From Edwardsiella anguillarum (lineage in GTDB: Bacteria > Pseudomonadota > Gammaproteobacteria > Enterobacterales > Enterobacteriaceae), in the NCBI RefSeq assembly GCF_008801815.1, contig NZ_VZOX01000010.1: a DNA stretch of 64,000 nucleotides, one strand, 5' to 3'. A program made the translations under genes and the position numbers. Positions 59,981 through 64,000 of the stretch are shown here, piece by piece; position 1 is the stretch's first letter, and every line of letters begins with the position of its first letter. Under the pieces are notes generated by a model. It worked only from the letters and a program-made list of their open reading frames with translations. It had not been told where the DNA came from and made no database searches.

Positions 59981-60538
59981 TTAACCGTCATGCTGAGAAT
60001 AATTGACTACGTTGATGCTGCCCTGCGCGTTGAGCTCGAGACAGAGCTGGTTAAACGCGCGCTCGATCAGCGTGGGGTCTTGGCTGGCCGGGCTATGGGC
60101 GGTGATTTGAATATAGAGCTGTTGCTCATCGGAACCGTCGCGGGTCTGGGTTCGGGAGACCAGTTCGGCGATGTTCATGCGCTGTGAGTCAAACAGATCG
60201 GTAAAGCGTTCGATGATGTGCGGCGAGTCTTTGACTTCGACCTGCACCCAGACCGTGGCCGGCATGGTAGGACGCTCGTGCCAGGTGGTGCGCTTCATTA
60301 CGATCAGCAGGTCCATCTCTACGCCTTTCAGCGGCAGGGTGGACTCTATCAGGGTGATCGCGTTCCAGCTGCCGGAGAGCAGCATGATGAACGTGAACTC
60401 TTCGCCCAACATCGCCAGTCGGCTGTCTTCAATATTGCAGCCACAGCTACTGACGTGGCGGGTAATATTGTTGACGATGCCGGGGCGGTCCGCGCCAAGG
60501 GCGGTGATGACTAGATAGTGTTGATTGGGCTGTGGCAA
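59981..60538 (-). CDS. gcvR: GcvR, glycine-cleavage regulator
   Basis: The 185-residue protein has two ACT domains: LVITALGADRPGIVNNITRH with CGCNIEDSRLAMLG, and VQVEVKDSPHIIERFTDLFD. GcvR blocks the activator GcvA when glycine is low. It is divergent from dapA, as in E. coli. Confidence 0.95.
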   Translation of the reverse strand: MPQPNQHYLVITALGADRPGIVNNITRHVSSCGCNIEDSRLAMLGEEFTFIMLLSGSWNAITLIESTLPLKGVEMDLLIVMKRTTWHERPTMPATVWVQVEVKDSPHIIERFTDLFDSQRMNIAELVSRTQTRDGSDEQQLYIQITAHSPASQDPTLIERAFNQLCLELNAQGSINVVNYSQHDG

Positions 60539-60685
60539 AAGAGTTCTTCCTGTATCGATAGTGGGTGTACCAAGGTAATCATAAAAAAAAGTATGCTACA
60601 AGCAATTAGCATTCAGATGTCTACTTGCGTTGGCAATGCTTTAAAACGTACCATGAGACGCCTGTTTTTAGAGGGGGGATGGACT

Positions 60686-61567
60686 ATGTTCACGGGAAGT
60701 ATTGTAGCGCTGGTAACGCCGATGGATGACAGGGGCAATGTCGATCGCGCGAGCCTGAAAAAGTTGGTCGATTACCATGTAGCCAGCGGGACGTCCGCCA
60801 TTGTTGCCGTGGGCACCACCGGTGAGTCCGCCACGCTGAGCCATGACGAGCATGTCAACGTGGTTTTACAGACGCTGGAGCTGGCCGATGGCCGGATTCC
60901 GGTGATCGCCGGGGCGGGCGCCAACGCCACCGCCGAGGCCATTGCGCTGACCGAGCGCTTTAATCACAGCGGGGTGGTGGGATGTCTGTCGGTCACGCCG
61001 TATTATAATAAGCCGACGCAGGAAGGGTTATATCAGCACTTCCGTGCCATCGCCTCTTGTACCGATCTGCCGCAGATCCTGTATAACGTGCCGTCGCGCA
61101 CCGGTTGCGATATGCTGCCGGAGACCGTGGCGCGTTTGGCGCAGATTGACAATATTATCGCGATTAAAGAAGCGACCGGGAACTTAAGTCGCGTTGGGCA
61201 GATCCAAGATCGGGTCAACGACGATCGCTTTATCCTGCTCAGCGGCGATGATGCGTCGGCGCTGGACTTTATGCGTCTGGGCGGAAAAGGGGTTATCTCG
61301 GTAACCGCGAACGTGGCTGCGCGCCAGATGGCTGAGATGTGCCGCCTGACGCTGGCCGGGGATTTCCATGCCGCACGCAGGCTAAACCAGAGCCTGATGC
61401 CGCTGCATCATGATCTGTTTATAGAAGCAAACCCGATACCGGTAAAATGGGCCACCAAGGTATTGGGACTGATAGCGACCGACACCCTGCGTCTGCCGCT
61501 GACTCCGCTGAGCGCCAGTGCGCGTCCGGCGGTTGAGCGCGCACTGCAGCATGCCGGTGTGCTGTAA
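60686..61567 (+). CDS. dapA: DapA, dihydrodipicolinate synthase
   Basis: DapA condenses pyruvate with aspartate semialdehyde for lysine and peptidoglycan. The 293 residues show TGSIVALVTPM, VGTTGESATL, catalytic Tyr in YNVPSRTG and Schiff-base Lys in IIAIKEATGN. ATG at 60686 begins MFTGSIVALVTP after GGGGGGATGG; the longer upstream frame overlaps the gcvR promoter. bamC follows after 16 bases. Confidence 0.97.
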   Translation: MFTGSIVALVTPMDDRGNVDRASLKKLVDYHVASGTSAIVAVGTTGESATLSHDEHVNVVLQTLELADGRIPVIAGAGANATAEAIALTERFNHSGVVGCLSVTPYYNKPTQEGLYQHFRAIASCTDLPQILYNVPSRTGCDMLPETVARLAQIDNIIAIKEATGNLSRVGQIQDRVNDDRFILLSGDDASALDFMRLGGKGVISVTANVAARQMAEMCRLTLAGDFHAARRLNQSLMPLHHDLFIEANPIPVKWATKVLGLIATDTLRLPLTPLSASARPAVERALQHAGVL

Positions 61568-61583
61568 CTCTTAGGGAGATTGA

Positions 61584-62624
61584 ATGGCTTACTCAGTACA
61601 AAAGTCGACGATTGCGACCCTGGTTGGCGTGTCGCTGGCGATGATGCTCTCCGCCTGCTCCAGCGATCAGCGCTATAAGCGCCAGGTCAGCGGAGATGAG
61701 GCCTACCTGGAAACGCCGGCTCTGCAGGAGCTGAAGGCGCCTGCGGGGATGATCCTGCCGCTGCAGAACAGCACCTACGATATCCAGAGGAGTAACGATA
61801 AGGGCGCCGTCGGCAAGGCGCTGGATATCCGTCCTCCGGCGCAGGCGCTGGCGCTGCTGAACGGTTCGCGCACCCAGTACACCAACGGCGCAGCGATCAT
61901 GCTGGTGGAGAACTCAGCCGGGATGAGCGGGCTGTGGCAGCAGGTCGTACGCTCGGTGCAGGAGGATAACTTCCCGATTGCCAGCCGCCAGGATGCCAGC
62001 CAGTCGCTGACGACGGAGTGGATCGCGTTCAATCGCGCCGATGAAGATCAGCAGTACCGCGGCCGCTATCAGATCTCGGTTCAGCCGCAGGGATACCAGA
62101 CGGCGATCGTGGTGAAGTCTCTGGCGTTGGAGCAGAGCGGAACGCCGGTGACCTCAAGCAGCGAGATCCAGCGCTATGCGGTGAATGTGCTGAACGACGT
62201 TGCCGGCAATCTGGATAAAATCCAGAGCGATCAGGCGAACGCGCGCGCTAACCGGAGCCTGGGACAGATCGACGTACAGAGCGGGGCCGACGATACCGGT
62301 CTGCCGCTGCTGATCGTGCGTGCGCCTTATGCCCAGGTCTGGGAGCGCCTGCCGTCCGTGCTGCCGCGCGTTGGCATGACCATCGGCGATCGCAGCCGCC
62401 CGCAGGGGACGATCGCCGTCAGCTACAAGGAGCCGGGCAGCAGCACCTGGGAAAGCCTGCGGGCCAGCGTGCCGGATCTGGCCAACGGCGACTATAAGAT
62501 CCAGGTCGGCGATCTGGACAACCGTACCAGCCTGCAGTTCCTGGACAGCAAGGGGCAGCCGCTGACCCAGGCGCGTAACGACGCGCTGGTCAAGGTATTC
62601 CAGGCGGCGTTCGCCCGCCCGTAA
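61584..62624 (+). CDS. bamC: BamC, lipoprotein of the outer-membrane BAM complex
   Basis: The 346 residues (E. coli 344) begin with a signal and lipobox MLSACSS (Cys25), then an unstructured segment typical of the BamD-binding part (RQVSGDEAYLETPALQELKA) and two helix-grip domains. It is an accessory BAM lipoprotein. It follows dapA closely, as in E. coli, and is read with it. Confidence 0.95.
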   Translation: MAYSVQKSTIATLVGVSLAMMLSACSSDQRYKRQVSGDEAYLETPALQELKAPAGMILPLQNSTYDIQRSNDKGAVGKALDIRPPAQALALLNGSRTQYTNGAAIMLVENSAGMSGLWQQVVRSVQEDNFPIASRQDASQSLTTEWIAFNRADEDQQYRGRYQISVQPQGYQTAIVVKSLALEQSGTPVTSSSEIQRYAVNVLNDVAGNLDKIQSDQANARANRSLGQIDVQSGADDTGLPLLIVRAPYAQVWERLPSVLPRVGMTIGDRSRPQGTIAVSYKEPGSSTWESLRASVPDLANGDYKIQVGDLDNRTSLQFLDSKGQPLTQARNDALVKVFQAAFARP

Positions 62625-62642
62625 CCCGAACGGACATCGCGA

Positions 62643-62667
62643 AGGGGGCTAACGCCCCCTTTTTTTG
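62643..62667 (+). terminator. Rho-independent terminator of dapA-bamC
   Basis: AGGGGGC and GCCCCCT form a perfect stem around a four-base loop and are followed by a run of eight T bases, starting 19 bases after the bamC stop. Confidence 0.92.
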
Positions 62668-62680
62668 TATTTTTTTCTCC

Positions 62681-62706
62681 ACGCAATCGTTTGGCTGGCG
62701 TATAAT
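62681..62706 (+). promoter_or_regulatory. purC promoter with PurR operator
   Basis: ACGCAATCGTTTGGCT (62681-62696) matches the PUR box at 13 of 16 bases and is followed by a consensus -10 box TATAAT (62701-62706). The operator overlaps the -35 region, which fits repression by PurR. The purC ATG lies 73 bases after the -10 box. Confidence 0.85.
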
Positions 62707-62778
62707 GGCCCGCATCCTGCGGCGCTGTCTCGCCCGAACGCTTCGGTTTGTTCTGTTCTTAACCTATGGAGTATACAA

Positions 62779-63492
62779 ATGCAAAAGCTCGCTGAGTTGT
62801 ACCGCGGCAAGGCTAAAACGGTCTATGCCACGGAGGATCCGGATCTGCTGATTCTGTCGTTCCGCAACGATACATCAGCCCTGGATGGTCAGCGCATTGA
62901 GCAGTTTGATCGCAAAGGTATGGTGAACAACAAGTTTAATCACTTCATCATGAGCCAGCTGGAGGCGGCCGGGATCCCGACGCAGATGGAGCGCCTGCTG
63001 TCCGATACCGATGCGCTGGTGAAGAAGCTGGAGATGGTGCCGGTGGAGTGCGTGATCCGTAACCGCGCCGCCGGTTCGCTGGTGAAGCGTCTGGGTATTG
63101 AAGAGGGCATGCCGCTGAATCCGCCGCTGTTCGACCTGTTCCTGAAGAACGACGCCATGCACGATCCGATGGTCAATGAATCCTACTGCCGTACCTTTGG
63201 CTGGGTCAGCGACGAGCATCTGGCGCAGATGAAGGCGCTGAGCTACCGCGCCAACGAGGTACTCAGTCAGCTGTTTGACGACGCCGGGCTGATCCTGGTG
63301 GACTTTAAGCTGGAGTTCGGTCTGTATAAGGGCCAAGTCGTTCTGGGCGATGAGTTTTCGCCGGACGGCAGCCGACTGTGGGATAAGGCGACGCTGGCGA
63401 AGATGGATAAGGATCGCTTCCGCCAGAATCTGGGCGGGCTAATTGAGGCCTATGAAGAGGTGGCTCACCGTCTGGGCGTGCCGCTCGACTGA
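62779..63492 (+). CDS. purC: PurC, SAICAR synthetase
   Basis: PurC joins aspartate to CAIR in purine synthesis. The 237 residues equal E. coli PurC: LYRGKAKTVYATEDPDLL for ATP binding, VECVIRNRAAGSLVKRLG and LILVDFKLEFGLYKGQVVLGDEFSPD. ATG at 62779 follows ATGGAG; the 38-codon upstream frame covers the promoter and is not coding. Confidence 0.97.
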   Translation: MQKLAELYRGKAKTVYATEDPDLLILSFRNDTSALDGQRIEQFDRKGMVNNKFNHFIMSQLEAAGIPTQMERLLSDTDALVKKLEMVPVECVIRNRAAGSLVKRLGIEEGMPLNPPLFDLFLKNDAMHDPMVNESYCRTFGWVSDEHLAQMKALSYRANEVLSQLFDDAGLILVDFKLEFGLYKGQVVLGDEFSPDGSRLWDKATLAKMDKDRFRQNLGGLIEAYEEVAHRLGVPLD

Positions 63493-63514
63493 GCGGTGAC
63501 GCGTCGAATGGAGA

Positions 63515-63542
63515 GACGACGGGGGCGCTAGCCCCCGTCGTC
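63515..63542. terminator. Perfect hairpin after purC
   Basis: GACGACGGGGGC and GCCCCCGTCGTC form a perfect 12-bp stem around GCTA, 22 bases after the purC stop. There is no T run, so efficiency as intrinsic terminator is uncertain. Confidence 0.6.
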
Positions 63543-64000
63543 ATTATGGTGCCAGCCCGGCCATGACGCACTCCTGCCCACGGCCGGTGTCCCCGATCCG
63601 GCGCGGTTTCGGGGTGATCCGCCAGGCGGTACCAATACGTCCGACCTGGCAGTGCGCGCTGTACAGCGGCATGGTGCCCCCTTGGCGGCGCGATCGGCAG
63701 AAAACGCGCGACCTGCGGTGCATAACGGCGCGCCAGCCCGGTAGTGATGTGACCGCGGATCCGCCGGGATCGCCCGGGGCACGGTTGTGCCGCGTCAGAT
63801 CCATCCGTGCGCGGCCGTGAAAGGACAAGTTGCGGGCATCCGGTCGGCATGGCGTGGGGGGTGGCGCCTGTGCGGCGGAGAGCCGTGCCGACGGTAGGAA
63901 AAACAGACGGAAAGCCGAGCGCAGGCGCGTTTCTCCTTTGGGCCGAGGAGAAACGGACATGGCACGAGCCAGACCGCGCCGGGGCCGATAGGCCGCGGGT
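63543..64000. other. Right edge without a supported gene
   Basis: Several Arg- and Pro-rich frames overlap here on both strands and none has a good ribosome-binding site. The best is a minus-strand frame ending at 63544, whose last 45 codons (MPLYSAHCQVGRIGTAWRIT onward) have normal codon use and three cysteines overall, but I do not recognise it and its start is unclear. Confidence 0.35.

Noticed and set aside
1..64000. tRNA, rRNA, CRISPR arrays and intact insertion sequences
   Set aside because: I looked for tRNA-like TTCGAAT arms, regular repeats and transposase motifs and saw none that I can support.

Overview
This window is 64 kb of a G+C-rich enterobacterial chromosome. The genes and their order closely follow Escherichia coli in several blocks: copA-cueR-ybbJ-qmcA; mdtABC-baeSR-yegP-yegQ-cyaR; ppnP-rdgC-mak-sbcCD-phoBR; and ppx-ppk-purNM-upp-uraA-hda-yfgD-bepA-perM-bcp-gcvR-dapA-bamC-purC. 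The high G+C content, this gene order and an alpha-xenorhabdolysin-type toxin gene suggest Edwardsiella or a close relative in the Hafniaceae. That genus call is inference from memory, not from a search.

Layout. 1-5.9 kb: end of uxuR, ybaP, the copper exporter gene copA with divergent cueR and its operator, then ybbJ-qmcA. 6-13.5 kb: ves, the queuosine genes queE and queD flanking an hcaT-like transporter gene, D-lactate dehydrogenase dld, and a divergent pair made of a BigR/YgaV-like repressor and a CoA-disulfide reductase-rhodanese fusion, which looks like a persulfide-response module. 13.5-16.2 kb: an accessory patch with a decayed LysR-type gene, a roughly 263-bp element with inverted ends, and an A+T-rich gene for a XaxA/YaxA-like pore-forming toxin with no visible partner gene. 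16.2-23 kb: periplasmic hydroxyisourate hydrolase, a TPP riboswitch with thiM-thiD, an unrecognised gene, ivy, a DsbA paralogue, a LysR-type regulator and the sRNA gene cyaR. 23-35 kb: trhP (yegQ), yegP, the BaeSR envelope-stress pair and the MdtABC RND pump, with mdtD missing. 35-50 kb: ppnP, a Nudix gene, rdgC, mak, sbmC, a DUF1294 gene, sbcDC, phoBR behind a Pho box, and the polyphosphate genes ppk-ppx. 50-63.5 kb: speG, purMN with a PurR box, upp-uraA, a DoxX gene, hda (probably starting at CTG), yfgD, bepA, perM, bcp, gcvR, dapA, bamC and purC. The last 500 bases hold no gene I can support.

How the genes work together. Copper homeostasis (CopA/CueR), envelope stress and drug efflux (MdtABC-BaeSR), phosphate sensing and polyphosphate (PhoBR, Ppk, Ppx), purine/pyrimidine synthesis and salvage (PurMN, PurC, Upp, UraA), queuosine synthesis (QueE/QueD) and thiamine salvage (ThiM/ThiD) each form compact, recognisably regulated units.

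The strongest non-routine signal is inside copA. A slippery heptamer C CCA AAA is followed in the -1 frame by ATC TGA, then 3 nt later by a perfect 11-bp stem with a 30-nt loop and a possible 7-bp pseudoknot. This predicts programmed frameshifting to a 140-residue copper chaperone with two heavy-metal domains, whereas the known E. coli product has one. The second signal is the lone XaxA-like toxin gene inside a scarred accessory region.
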